DNA of 64,000 nucleotides. It comes from Kitasatospora sp. A2-31. GTDB lineage: Bacteria > Actinomycetota > Actinomycetes > Streptomycetales > Streptomycetaceae. Below the pieces are notes generated by a model. That model did not search any database. It was not told the DNA's origin and was given only the letters and a program-made list of their open reading frames with translations. Within the stretch, counting starts at the first letter, position 1, and every line of letters begins with the position of its first letter. Positions 17,172-26,800 of the stretch are shown piece after piece. Location of the stretch: NCBI RefSeq assembly GCF_022288725.1, contig NZ_JAKNTA010000006.1:336617-400616 (forward strand). Reading direction: 5' to 3'. The position numbers and the translations under genes were made by a program.

Positions 17172-17944
17172 TGAGCACTCCGACCGTGGAGAAGCACTCG
17201 GCCGCTCTGGACGCGGCCGAGGCGGATGCCGTCCAGCTGATCACCGTCACCTTCCGGATCCGCCGGTTCAACCCGGAGGAGCACCCGGACCCGGTGTGGG
17301 TCGACTACCAGCTGGAGATGGACCCGAAGGAGCGCGTCCTGGACGCGCTCAACAAGATCAAGTGGGAGCAGGACGGCACCCTCACGTACCGCCGTTCCTG
17401 CGCGCACGGCATCTGCGGCTCCGACGCCATGCGGATCAACGGCCGCAACCGGCTGGCGTGCAAGACCCTGATCAAGGACGTCAACCCGGAGAAGCCGATC
17501 ACGATCGAGGCCATCAAGGGCCTGACGGTCCTCAAGGACCTGGTCGTGGACATGGACCCGTTCTTCCAGGCGTACAAGGACGTCATGCCGTTCCTCATCA
17601 CCAAGGGGAACGACCCGACCCGCGAGCGCCTGCAGTCCGCCGAGGACCGCGAGCGCTTCGACGACACCACCAAGTGCATCCTGTGCGCCGCGTGCACGTC
17701 GTCCTGCCCGGTCTTCTGGAACGACGGCCAGTACTTCGGCCCGGCCGCGATCGTCAACGCGCACCGCTTCATCTTCGACTCGCGCGACGAGGGTGCGGAG
17801 CAGCGGCTGGAGGTCCTGAACGACCGCGAGGGCGTCTGGCGCTGCCGGACCACCTTCAACTGCTCGGAGGCCTGCCCGCGCGGCATCGAGGTCACCAAGG
17901 CGATCCAGGAAGTGAAGCGGGCGCTGGTCACCCGCCGCTTCTGA
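17171..17944 (+). CDS. sdhB: Succinate dehydrogenase iron-sulfur subunit
   Basis: Carries electrons from SdhA to the membrane subunits through three clusters. It is 257 aa. The 2Fe-2S ligands are in RRSCAHGICGSDAM and LACKTL (about residues 75-98), the 4Fe-4S set in CILCAACTSSCP near 169-180, and the remaining cluster ligands in FNCSEACPRGIEV near 232-244. The ATG overlaps the sdhA stop by one base. It is the last gene of the operon and is followed at once by a strong terminator. Confidence 0.97.
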   Translation: MSTPTVEKHSAALDAAEADAVQLITVTFRIRRFNPEEHPDPVWVDYQLEMDPKERVLDALNKIKWEQDGTLTYRRSCAHGICGSDAMRINGRNRLACKTLIKDVNPEKPITIEAIKGLTVLKDLVVDMDPFFQAYKDVMPFLITKGNDPTRERLQSAEDRERFDDTTKCILCAACTSSCPVFWNDGQYFGPAAIVNAHRFIFDSRDEGAEQRLEVLNDREGVWRCRTTFNCSEACPRGIEVTKAIQEVKRALVTRRF

Positions 17945-17960
17945 TCCCGGCCTGACACGA

Positions 17961-18000
17961 CGAGGGCCCCGTCCGATCCGCCGATCGGACGGGGCCCTCG
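17961..18000. terminator. Bidirectional terminator, sdhB / FG-GAP gene
   Basis: Perfect 18-bp inverted repeat (17961-17978 against 17983-18000) with a 4-nt CGCC loop, placed between convergent genes. There is no U-tract, as is common in this group. Confidence 0.9.
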
Positions 18001-18011
18001 TGCGTCCCGGC

Positions 18012-19679
18012 TCAGCGCAGGACGCCGAGGTCCTTCGGGGTGGTGAAGCCCTTGTACGTCAGCAGGTGCCGGTCGGCCGTGACGGCCCACAGGTCCGGCG
18101 TGCCGTCACCGTCGAGGTCACCGGAGCTGCCGAGGGTCGGGTAGGCGTCCACGGTGAACCCGGTGGCGACCGCACCGGACGACGGATCGGCGAGGGCGGA
18201 GAAGTCGAACGTGCCGTCGGCCTTCTTCGGGAGCGGGTACGCGTGCAGCGTGCCGGTGGCCCGCTCGCGCGCCCAGAGCGCGAGGTTCCCTGCGGCATCC
18301 GCGCCGGGGGCGATCAGGTCGTAGCCGTTCCACGCGCCGCTGGTGGTGAGCTTGTGAGCCTTCGGCCCGAAGAAGGCGAAGTTGCCGGAGTACAGCCAGA
18401 GGTTGCCGCGTTCCAGCGTGACCAGCGAGGGCGAAGGATCACCGCCCAACGGTCCGAGCGCGACGAGCTGGTCCACCTTCGACCAGTCGCTCGCGTAGTC
18501 GGCCGGGCAGGAGACCGTGGCACCGGTGGTGTCCTGGCACTCCTTCGGCCTCCGGGCGCTCGTCATTCCGCCCTCGAATGCCCCGTAGTCGGAGTTCTGG
18601 TAGAGATTCATCCAGCCGCTGCCCGGCTGGTGGATGAACACATCGTCCATCGACGGTGCGTGAGCGCCCGGGTTCCAGCCTCGGTGGGCGATCTGGAGCG
18701 CCGACCAATTCCGCTGGTCGCTGGGGGCACGCCTCGCCTCGACGACCGCGTGGGGCGTGCTTTCGCTCGCCGAGGCGCTGATGTACTGAAGGTTCCCCTG
18801 GGTGTCAGGAAGCACGATGTCCGCGACCCCGTCGCCGTCCACGTCGCCGAGCGTGCTCGGCGGGTTGGGGTTGGACGGCGCGTAGAAGTTGTAGGCGAAG
18901 GCCTGGCTGACGTTCCCCGCGTTGTCCACGGCCTCGACGTAGAGGGTGTTGCTGCCCCACTCCTTCACCTTCACGTCGAGGGTGGCGGTGCCGTCCGGGC
19001 CGGGCTGCACGGTGGGGCCGGCGCAGCCGCTGTAGACGGCGCTGTGGTCGTTCAGGGCGTACCGGTAGCACGCGATCCCCGAGGCCTCGCCTCCGCCGGC
19101 CGGCACCGGGTCGGTGCCGCTGATGACGAAGGCGGCGGTCTCGCCCGCGTACTTGTTCGGCTTCTGGCCGGAGCCGACGGGCGGGAAGTCCGTGGAGGTG
19201 ACGGCCACGATGGCGCTGGTGAGGTCCACCCGGAAGTGGCAGTCGGCCGACGCCGGGGAGATCTTGTGGCCCTGGAGGGCGCGGGCCTGCCAGGTGTAGC
19301 CGTGGCCGTCCGCCAGGCCCGGGACGGTGATCCGGGCGCGGCCGGCCACCGCCGGGGCGGTGCCGCTGAAGACGGCCGGGTCGGTGCCGGTCGTGCTGTC
19401 CCAGACGGCGAAGCGGGCCGAGAGGCCGGTCGGCTGCTCGGCGGTGACTGTCGCGTCGAGGGCCGGGCCGTCGACGGTGCGCCCGATCCAGCCGGGCGTG
19501 GTGGTCGAGTCGCAGGCGTCCGTGACGGCGCCCGTGGAGACGGTCCGCGGCTGCGGGGACGCGGTCGTCGTGGTGACCCGCAGTCCAGTGTCGGCCGCGG
19601 CGGCCGGAGCCGCCAGCAGACCGGCGGCCATCGCCGCGGTCGCCGCGGCGCCCCACCGGCGCAGGTGCGCAGGCTTCAT
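18012..19679 (-). CDS. Secreted FG-GAP (VCBS) repeat protein
   Basis: 555-aa exported protein of unknown function. The Sec signal peptide MKPAHLRRWGAAATAAMAAGL runs to an AAPAAAA cleavage zone near residue 29. The middle carries immunoglobulin-like beta segments (about residues 100-270). The C-terminal part has FG-GAP/VCBS calcium-binding repeats such as DVDGDGVADIVLPD and DLDGDGTPDLWAV, which probably fold as a beta-propeller. The ATG at 19677-19679 is chosen; an in-frame GTG at 19691 sits within the AAGGGG ribosome site. It is convergent with sdhB. Such proteins are usually surface or extracellular binding or lyase accessory modules; no catalytic motif is visible. Confidence 0.85.
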   Translation of the reverse strand: MKPAHLRRWGAAATAAMAAGLLAAPAAAADTGLRVTTTTASPQPRTVSTGAVTDACDSTTTPGWIGRTVDGPALDATVTAEQPTGLSARFAVWDSTTGTDPAVFSGTAPAVAGRARITVPGLADGHGYTWQARALQGHKISPASADCHFRVDLTSAIVAVTSTDFPPVGSGQKPNKYAGETAAFVISGTDPVPAGGGEASGIACYRYALNDHSAVYSGCAGPTVQPGPDGTATLDVKVKEWGSNTLYVEAVDNAGNVSQAFAYNFYAPSNPNPPSTLGDVDGDGVADIVLPDTQGNLQYISASASESTPHAVVEARRAPSDQRNWSALQIAHRGWNPGAHAPSMDDVFIHQPGSGWMNLYQNSDYGAFEGGMTSARRPKECQDTTGATVSCPADYASDWSKVDQLVALGPLGGDPSPSLVTLERGNLWLYSGNFAFFGPKAHKLTTSGAWNGYDLIAPGADAAGNLALWARERATGTLHAYPLPKKADGTFDFSALADPSSGAVATGFTVDAYPTLGSSGDLDGDGTPDLWAVTADRHLLTYKGFTTPKDLGVLR

Positions 19680-19780
19680 GAAAGTACCCACCCCTTGGGA
19701 GTCGAAGAAAGGTTCGACCTCTACTCAAACGGTGTGGATCTTGCCAGCGCCCCCGCTGACCGGCAACCGGGTTTGGTCGC

Positions 19781-20038
19781 TCAGTCGACGGCCGGCTCGC
19801 GTCGGGTGGCCCGGAGGCCGCGGACGCCGATGGCGCCGATCCCGACGCCGAGGACGAAGGACGTCACCGCGAGCAGGAGGTGCACCCAGAAGAAGGCGGT
19901 GGGCTGCGAGTGGTCGCCGCCGGCGAAGGCCTGACCGCCCGAGTCCTTCCAGAGGTTCTTGACGAAGGTGGTCCAAATGATCATGGACCAGACGCCGAAG
20001 GCGGTCAGGAACCAGGACGTGCGACGGCTGAGCTTCAT
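19781..20038 (-). CDS. Small two-helix membrane protein (SCO4848-like)
   Basis: 85-aa integral membrane protein. Two hydrophobic segments (SWFLTAFGVWSMIIWTTFV and AFFWVHLLLAVTSFVLGVGIG) flank a polar loop, and the C-terminus is Arg-rich. It matches my memory of the actinomycete SCO4848-type family of unknown function. The ATG is at 20036-20038, with TGAGGACC just upstream on the minus strand. It is divergent from the carboxypeptidase gene, with about 140 bp between them. No function can be assigned. Confidence 0.8.
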   Translation of the reverse strand: MKLSRRTSWFLTAFGVWSMIIWTTFVKNLWKDSGGQAFAGGDHSQPTAFFWVHLLLAVTSFVLGVGIGAIGVRGLRATRREPAVD

Positions 20039-20181
20039 GAGGTCCTCAACGGGCGGTGGCGTGAAGAAGGCGTGTCCCCCCAGTATGCGCGGGGGGCCGT
20101 TCGGCGTACCGCAGCCCCCTCCTGCGGAGGACGGGCCCGGAGTGGCGGACGACCGGGGCCCCGACTGGGTACGGTCAGCTG

Positions 20182-21420
20182 GTGCTCACACGCCCTAAGC
20201 TCGCACAGCTGATCGCCGCGTGCCTCGCGGCGCTCCCGGTCCTCCTCGCCGCCCCGGCCGCCGTCGCGGCCCCGCACTCCCCGCCGCCCCCGCAGACAGC
20301 GGTCGGCGGCGAGCGGATGGGGCTCTCCGGTGTCCAGGTGGACCCGCTGGCAGGCGCGCCGGCGCTGCCGCGGGACCTCACCGGGCGCTCCTGGATAGTC
20401 GCCGACGCCGCGTCAGGGGACGTGCTGGCCGCCAGCAACCCGCACCTGCGCCTGGCGCCCGCCAGCACGCTGAAGATCCTCTTCGCCGACACCGTGCTGC
20501 CCAAGTTCGACCGCAACGCCGTGCACCGGGTCGCGGACGCGGAGATCCAGGGCATCGGCCCCGGCAGCAGCCTCGTCGGCATCAAGGAGGACCTCGACTA
20601 CAAGGTCGAGGACCTCTGGCGCGGGGTCTTCCTCAGCTCCGGCAACGACGCCGTGCACGTCCTGGCGCACATGAACGGCGGCATCCAGCAGACCGTCGCC
20701 GAGATGCAGGCCCGCGCGGACGCGCTGCAGGCCAGGGACACCAGGGTCGTCTCGCCGGACGGCTACGACATGGAGGGCCAGCTCTCCTCGGCCTACGACC
20801 TCACGCTGTTCGCCCGTGCCGGGCTGCGCAACCCCGACTTCCGGATGTACTGCGCCACCCGGGACGCGCTCTTCCCCGGCGCGGTGGACAGGAACACCGG
20901 CCAGCGCGGCAGCTTCGGCATCGCCAACACGGACCGGCTGCTCGGCAAGTATCCGGGGCTGATCGGTGTGAAGAACGGTTTCACCACCGAGGCCGGCTCC
21001 ACCTTCGTCGGCGCCGCCGAACGGGACGGCCGTACCCTGCTGGTGACGGTGATGCACCCGACCACGTACCAGAAGGTCTACGACGAGACCGCGGCGCTGC
21101 TGGACTGGGGGTTCGCCGCGGCCGACAAGGTCACGCCGGTCGGGCGGCTGGTGGACGAGGCACCGGCGGCGGAGCCGGCGCCCGGCGGGCAGGCGGGCGG
21201 CCCCGCCGGGCCCCCCGCGCCGCCGCCGCACCCCACACCGTCCGCGCAGAGCGATCGGACCCCGCAGACTCCGCAGCCCGCGCCCGCCCGGACGGCCTCC
21301 GGCGGCGACGGCGGCGGGCTCGGCCCGGCCGCCTGGCTGCTCGCCGCGCTCGTGACGGCGGCGGGCGGCACCGCGGCGCTGCTGCTCCGGCGGCGCCGGT
21401 CGGGCCGGCCGGTCGAGTAG
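20182..21420 (+). CDS. D-alanyl-D-alanine carboxypeptidase
   Basis: Low-molecular-mass penicillin-binding protein (S11) that trims the terminal D-Ala of peptidoglycan stem peptides. It is 412 aa with an N-terminal signal segment (LIAACLAALPVLLAAPAAVA). The catalytic SxxK is STLK at residues 95-98, SGN is at 153-155 and KNG, in place of the usual KTG, at 264-266 (GVKNGFTTEAG). A proline-rich stretch of about 60 residues leads to a C-terminal membrane helix (AAWLLAALVTAAGGTAALLL) and a basic tail, so it is anchored on the outer face. The start is GTG at 20182. KNG is common in the actinomycete group and is not by itself a defect. Confidence 0.92.
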   Translation: MLTRPKLAQLIAACLAALPVLLAAPAAVAAPHSPPPPQTAVGGERMGLSGVQVDPLAGAPALPRDLTGRSWIVADAASGDVLAASNPHLRLAPASTLKILFADTVLPKFDRNAVHRVADAEIQGIGPGSSLVGIKEDLDYKVEDLWRGVFLSSGNDAVHVLAHMNGGIQQTVAEMQARADALQARDTRVVSPDGYDMEGQLSSAYDLTLFARAGLRNPDFRMYCATRDALFPGAVDRNTGQRGSFGIANTDRLLGKYPGLIGVKNGFTTEAGSTFVGAAERDGRTLLVTVMHPTTYQKVYDETAALLDWGFAAADKVTPVGRLVDEAPAAEPAPGGQAGGPAGPPAPPPHPTPSAQSDRTPQTPQPAPARTASGGDGGGLGPAAWLLAALVTAAGGTAALLLRRRRSGRPVE

Positions 21421-21422
21421 GT

Positions 21423-21445
21423 CCGCCCGGCCGCCGGCCGGGCGG
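21423..21445. terminator. Convergent terminator hairpin
   Basis: CCGCCCGGCC (21423-21432) and GGCCGGGCGG (21436-21445) form a perfect 10-bp stem with a 3-nt loop, between the convergent carboxypeptidase and YihY genes. Confidence 0.7.
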
Positions 21446-21483
21446 CGACCGCCGTCACGGTCCGGGGCCCCGCGGGCCCGGTC

Positions 21484-22443
21484 TCATTCGCGGGACCGGG
21501 CCCGCGGCGCGTCCTCCCGCGCCGCCGCCTCCGCCTCGTCCGCCTCCTCCACCATCTCCCGGGCCCGCGCCCGCGCCCGGTCTCGGGCGGCGGCCGGGTC
21601 CGCGGTCGCCGTCCAGGCGACGCAGTACATCAGCAGCCGGCAGACGAAGTTGATCCAGAGCAGCAGCGCCACCGGCACGCCGAAGGCGCCGTAGAGGCTC
21701 TTCCCGGCGACCGAGCCGAGGTAGGAGGCGAGCAGGATCTTCAGCAGCTCGAAGCCGACCGCGCCGATCAGCGCGCCCTGCAGCACGTCCCGCCGGTGCT
21801 GGCCGCCGATCCGGGGGAAGGGCGCCAGCAGGTAGGCGAAGAGCAGTGCGTCCGAGGCGACCGCGATCAGCAGGCCGACACCGGTCAGCAGGTAGCCGCC
21901 GGGGCCCCCGGTGCCCAGGCCGATCCACTCGGCGATCCGCCCCGCCAGGGTCGTGCCGGCGGCCGAGGCGGCCAGCGAGAGCAGGGAGACCAGGCCCAGC
22001 CCGAAGAGGACCACGCAGTCCCAGGCCTTGCGCAGCACCAGGTTGCCGCCGTCCTCGGGCAGCTGCCAGACGTCCCGGATCGAGGTGCGCATGGTGTCCA
22101 CCCAGCCGAGGCCGGAGAGCAGCAGCAGGAAGCCGCTGACCAGACCGACGGCGCCCGCGTTGGCCACCAGCGAGGGCAGGTTGAGCGCGTCGGAGATGCC
22201 CGGCAACTGCTCGGAGATGCGCTTCTCCAGGTCCGCGACCCGGGTGTCGGAGAGGGTCGCGACCGCGATCGCCAGCGCCACCGTGAGCAGCGGGAAGAGC
22301 GCCAGGAAGCCGAAGAAGGTGACGGCTCCGGCCAGCCGGTTGCCGCGGGCGGCGGTGAAGTGCTCGTACACCCGGTACGGGCGGCTGCGCAGTACCCGCG
22401 CCGCGAGCGGGCCGATCACGGGGAGGCGGGTCAGGAAGTCCAC
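21484..22443 (-). CDS. YihY/BrkB family inner membrane protein
   Basis: 319-aa polytopic membrane protein of the YihY/virulence-factor-BrkB family. Six hydrophobic helices are visible, beginning with NRLAGAVTFFGFLALFPLL and ending with VALLLWINFVCRLLMYCVAW, the characteristic last segments. The C-terminal 45 residues are highly charged (Arg/Glu/Ala) and cytoplasmic. The ATG is at 22441-22443. The biochemical function of this family is unsettled, although it is often called ribonuclease BN in error. It stands alone, convergent with the carboxypeptidase gene. Confidence 0.88.
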   Translation of the reverse strand: MDFLTRLPVIGPLAARVLRSRPYRVYEHFTAARGNRLAGAVTFFGFLALFPLLTVALAIAVATLSDTRVADLEKRISEQLPGISDALNLPSLVANAGAVGLVSGFLLLLSGLGWVDTMRTSIRDVWQLPEDGGNLVLRKAWDCVVLFGLGLVSLLSLAASAAGTTLAGRIAEWIGLGTGGPGGYLLTGVGLLIAVASDALLFAYLLAPFPRIGGQHRRDVLQGALIGAVGFELLKILLASYLGSVAGKSLYGAFGVPVALLLWINFVCRLLMYCVAWTATADPAAARDRARARAREMVEEADEAEAAAREDAPRARSRE

Positions 22444-22548
22444 CCGACCGGTTATACCGGCCCGTCGCCCGAATGGCCGTCAGGCTCGGCGCGCACGCGG
22501 GGGGTCGGGCGCCGGGGGCGCGCACCCGGGGCCCGACCCGGCACCGCG

Positions 22549-22620
22549 GTCGGCGCTCCGGCGGTCAGCGGTCGGCGGTCAGCGCTCCGGCGGTCAGCGA
22601 TCAGCGGTCGGCGGTCAGCG
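22549..22620. repeat. Short degenerate tandem repeats (GGTCAGC/GGTCGGC)
   Basis: About 72 bp built from 7-9 bp units of the type CGGTCAGC, CGGTCGGC and GCTCCGG repeated seven or more times. It overlaps the last codons of the GT2 gene and the gap before the YihY gene. No function is evident; slippage expansion is likely. Confidence 0.7.
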
Positions 22621-23613
22621 CTTCAGCAGGCGGCGGGCCTTCGCCAGGGCGCGGACGGTCTGGTAGGCGCCGTACCGACCGTGGCTGAGCAGCTCGGTGC
22701 GCACGCCGTCGACCCCGGCGGGTGCCTCGTAGCCGGCCGGGCGGAGCCGGGCGCAGTGCTCGGCGGCGCGGCGGAAGAACTCGCGGCGGTCGCCGGGCGG
22801 TACCCGGCCCGGCCGGGACACCACCGTGTTGAGGTGGTGCAGCATCCGCCCGTAGACCACCGGGCGCCAGCGGTCGAGGTCGGGGCGGCGGTCCAGGAAG
22901 GCGAAGACCAGGTCGTACTGGGCGAAGACGTCGAAGTGCTTGCGGCTGGCCGTGGCCAGGATGTTGCCGCCCTCCTGGCGCTGCCGGTAGTGGACGCCGA
23001 CCTGGTCGAGCAGGGTGATGCTCCCCGCGGCGAGCAGCGCCGGGTACGTCCAGGGGGTGTCCTCGTAGTAGCCCGCGGGGAAGGTCAGGCCCTGCTCGGC
23101 GATGAAGCCGCGGCGGTAGGCCTTGTTCCAGACCACCTGCAGCAGGTCCAGCAGGTCGGGGCGGCGGTCGAGGTCGAAGACGTCCGGCGAGTCGGCGCCG
23201 AAGACGTGCGCCGAGGCGGCCCGGGTGATCCGGCCGTCGGAGTACGTCCGGGCGTAGTCGTACACCAGGATGTCCGGGTCGCCGCCGGCCGCGAGCCGGT
23301 CGTCGACGGCCTTGAGGAGGCCGGGGGTCAGCGTGTCGTCGCTGTCCAGGAAGACCACGTACTCGCCGGTGGCGACCTCCAGGCCGGCGTTGCGGGCCCG
23401 GCCGAGGCCGACGTTCTCCGGCAGGTGCAGCACCCGTACCCGGGAGTCGCGGGCCGCGGCCTCGTCCAGCAGCGCGCCGCAGCCGTCCGGCGAGCGGTCG
23501 TCCACCGCGATCAGTTCGAAGTCCGGGCCGCCCTGGCCGAGGACGGAGTCCAGGCATTCGGGAAGGTACTCCTGAACCCGGTAGACCGGGACGATCACGC
23601 TGAAGCGGGGCAT
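22615..23613 (-). CDS. GT2 family glycosyltransferase
   Basis: 332-aa cytoplasmic or membrane-peripheral glycosyltransferase, GT-A fold. FSVIVPVYRVQEYL opens the nucleotide-binding domain. DDRSPDGC follows, GLGRARNAGLE contacts the donor and FLDSDDTL is the metal-binding DxD site near residue 92. The C-terminal third resembles the teichoic-acid or capsule type. The ATG is at 23611-23613; no clear ribosome site is visible. It is divergent from the large TagF-like gene at 23,820, and the two N-terminal domains are related in sequence, so it probably serves the same wall polymer. Donor and acceptor are unknown. Confidence 0.87.
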   Translation of the reverse strand: MPRFSVIVPVYRVQEYLPECLDSVLGQGGPDFELIAVDDRSPDGCGALLDEAAARDSRVRVLHLPENVGLGRARNAGLEVATGEYVVFLDSDDTLTPGLLKAVDDRLAAGGDPDILVYDYARTYSDGRITRAASAHVFGADSPDVFDLDRRPDLLDLLQVVWNKAYRRGFIAEQGLTFPAGYYEDTPWTYPALLAAGSITLLDQVGVHYRQRQEGGNILATASRKHFDVFAQYDLVFAFLDRRPDLDRWRPVVYGRMLHHLNTVVSRPGRVPPGDRREFFRRAAEHCARLRPAGYEAPAGVDGVRTELLSHGRYGAYQTVRALAKARRLLKR

Positions 23614-23819
23614 GGGGCACAGAGTAGTGGCCACTCCGGCCGGCCGGTCCACCGCGTCCCGGCGCCGCCGCCACGGGCCCCGGCGGCGGGCGCCGGGCGG
23701 GCCCGGAGGGGGCCGGAGGCCGGACGGTAGGATCGACGGGCACGTACGCACCGATCAAAAGTGCGGCCAGACCCCGACCGGGCTGCCACGCTCCTTCCCA
23801 AGAAAGGCCTGCGTAGCCG

Positions 23820-26800
23820 ATGGCTCCCCGCCTCTCCATCGTCGTACCGATCTACAACGTCGAGCGCTACCTCGTGGAATGCCTCGACTCGATCGCCGCC
23901 CAGACCTTCACAGACTTCGAGTGCGTCATGGTCGACGACGGTTCGAAGGACGGCAGCGCGGCCCTCGCCGAGGCGTACGCGGCCAAGGACTCCCGGTTCC
24001 GGCTGGTCCGGCAGGTGAACAAGGGCCTCGGCGCGGCCCGCAACACCGGCATCCGGCACATCGACCCGGACAGCGAGTTCCTCTGCTTCGTCGACAGCGA
24101 CGACTCGATGCCGCCGAGCGCGTACGAGCTCATGATCAACACGCTGGACGAGACCGGCTCGGACTTCGCCACCGGCAACGTGCTGCGGTTCCGCGCGGTC
24201 GGCTACTACCAGTCCGGCGGCCACAGCCGGCCGTTCGCCAAGACCGTGCTCAAGACGCACATCACCGAGATCCCGTCGCTGGTCACCGACCGCACCGCGT
24301 GGAACAAGGTGTACCGCCGCTCGTTCTTCGACGCGGCCGGCCTGCTGTACCCCGAGGGCATCCTGTACGAGGACGCCCCGGTCAGCGTTCCGCACCACTA
24401 CCTCGCCAAGAGCGTGGACGTGCTCTCCGAGCCGATCTACCACTGGCGCGAGCGCGAGGTCGGCGAGATGTCGATCACGCAGATGCGCACCAACCCCAAG
24501 GGCCTGATCGACCGCGTCACCTCGGTGGAGCTGGTCCGCGGCTGGCTGAAGAAGCAGACCGACCCGCGCTTCGCGCAGTACCTGCGCACCTACGACGAGA
24601 ACACCCTCGTCGAGGAGATCCCGATGTTCTTCTGGTCCGTCGTGGACGGCGACAAGGAGTACCGGGACGCCTACATCAAGAACGTCAGCCGGCTCCTGCG
24701 GGCGATCGGCCCGGAGCAGGTCCGCAAGCTCCGCGCGCCGCTGCGCCTGAAGTACCACCTGACCCTGCAGGGCCGGATCGACGAGTTCGTCGAGCAGATC
24801 AAGTTCGAGGGCGAGAGCAACGGCGGCGTCACCGCCCGCGGCCTGCTGCGCCCGTACGCCGACTACCCCTTCCTGCGCGGCGGCCGCAAGAGCGTGCCCT
24901 CCAGCGTCCTCAAGCTGGACAACTCGCTGGTGATCCGCAGCCGGCTGTACGAGACGGCCTGGGTCGGCGGCAAGTTCCAGCTGACCGGGCACGCGTACCC
25001 GGAGCAGCTGGGCGCCGAGAACAAGCACGACATGGTCCGGGTGCTGATCCTGCGCGAGGCCAAGGGCCGCCGCGTGGTCGCCGTCCCGACCAGGACCACG
25101 TACAGCCCCGAGGCCACCGCCACCTGCCACCACGACCTGTACAACTGCGACTGGGCCGGCTTCACCGCCTCCATCGACCCGAAGAAGCTCAAGCAGCGGG
25201 GTCAGTGGAAGGACGGCAACTGGCGCGTCCTGATGGCCGGCGGCGGCAAGGGCGGCGTGTACAAGGGCCGGATCTGGGCGGGCTGGAGCGACACCGCGCT
25301 CTACATGCCGGCGCACTGGGTCGAGCCGGACGTCCGGATCGTCCCCTGGGTCCGCGACGGCAGCGTCTACCTGCGCGTCGAGACCGTGCAGGCCCGGGTG
25401 ACCGGCCTGGCGGCGCACGGCGGCCGGGTGGAGGTCTCCGGTGCGATCCGCACCGGCGCGAGCCTGGCCGGCGCCCGGCTCAAGCTCACCCACGTCGAGT
25501 CGGACCGCACCCTGCAGTACCCGCTGGAGCTCGCCGCCCCGGTCGGCACCCTGCGGCCGTTCAACGTCTCGTTCCCGGCCGCCGAGCTGACCGCCGTCCG
25601 CGAGGCCTGGGCCGAGCTCGACCCGGTCGCGCCCACGCGCGCCCGCGACCGCTGGGACGCCGTCCTGCTGCTCGCCGACGGCACCTCCGTCCCGGTGGCC
25701 TGGGACGACCGCAACGCGCCCGAGCAGCTGCACGTCGCGCTCAACCCGCAGGCCCCCGCCCCCGAGCGCCGCGCGCTGTACGCCAAGCCCTCCCCCGGCG
25801 GTTACCTGCAGCTCACCGACCAGCTGCTGCAGCCGCTGGTGGACGAGGTCGTCCCCCGCGGCGCCGACGGCTTCCTGCTCAGCGGTTCCTTCCCGCTGCC
25901 CGGCGCGCACCGCTGGGAGCTGGTGGTCCGCCACAACTGGCGCGAGGAGGAGCACGTCTACCCGGTCGAGATCGCGGACGGGCGCTTCCGCGCCACGCTG
26001 CCCTCGGTGCCGACCGCGTCCTTCGCCGGCCGGGTGCCGCTCGCCCAGGGCACCTGGGACGTCTTCTTCCGCCCGGTCGGCGCGCCGGTCGACTCCGAGG
26101 TCACGCTGCACGCACTGATCACGCCCGGCTGCTTCGGCGCGCTGCCGCTGGAGACCGAGTCGCGCGGCAAGCGGATCGTGCTGGAGCGCCGCCACTACGA
26201 CGGCCTCTCGCTGGAGTCGCACAACGCGCTGCTGCCCGAGGAGCGCAGCGGCTGGCGCCAGCGCCAGCTGCGCACCGTGGACTACCCGGCCGCGCGCCGG
26301 CTCCCGCTGCGCGACACCGTGCTCTACAACGTGGCGCTCGGCGGCCTCTACGCCGACTCGCCGCGGGCGATCCACGAGGAGCTGGTCCGCCGCGGCCTGC
26401 CGCTGGAGCACTTCTGGGGCAGCGACGACATGCAGGCCGACCTGCCGCAGACCGCGGGCGCGCTGCGGCTCTGGAGCCCCGAGTGGTTCGAGACCCTGGC
26501 CACCGCCAAGTACATCGTCACCAGCGCGCACCTGCCGGACTTCTTCGTCCGCCGCCCCGGCCAGGTGGTCGTCCAGACCTGGCACGGCACCCCGCTGAAG
26601 CAGATCGGCTACGACTTCGAGAAGGTCTGGTTCACCGACGCCAACTACCTGAAGGGCGTCGCCAAGGAGGTTCCGAACTGGAGCCTGCTGGTCGCCGGGA
26701 ACACCTGGTCGGCTCCGGTGCTGCGGCGCGCGTTCGACTACAAGGGCGAGATCCTGGAGAGCGGTTCGCCCCGCAACGACCTGCTGTTCGCCCCCGACCG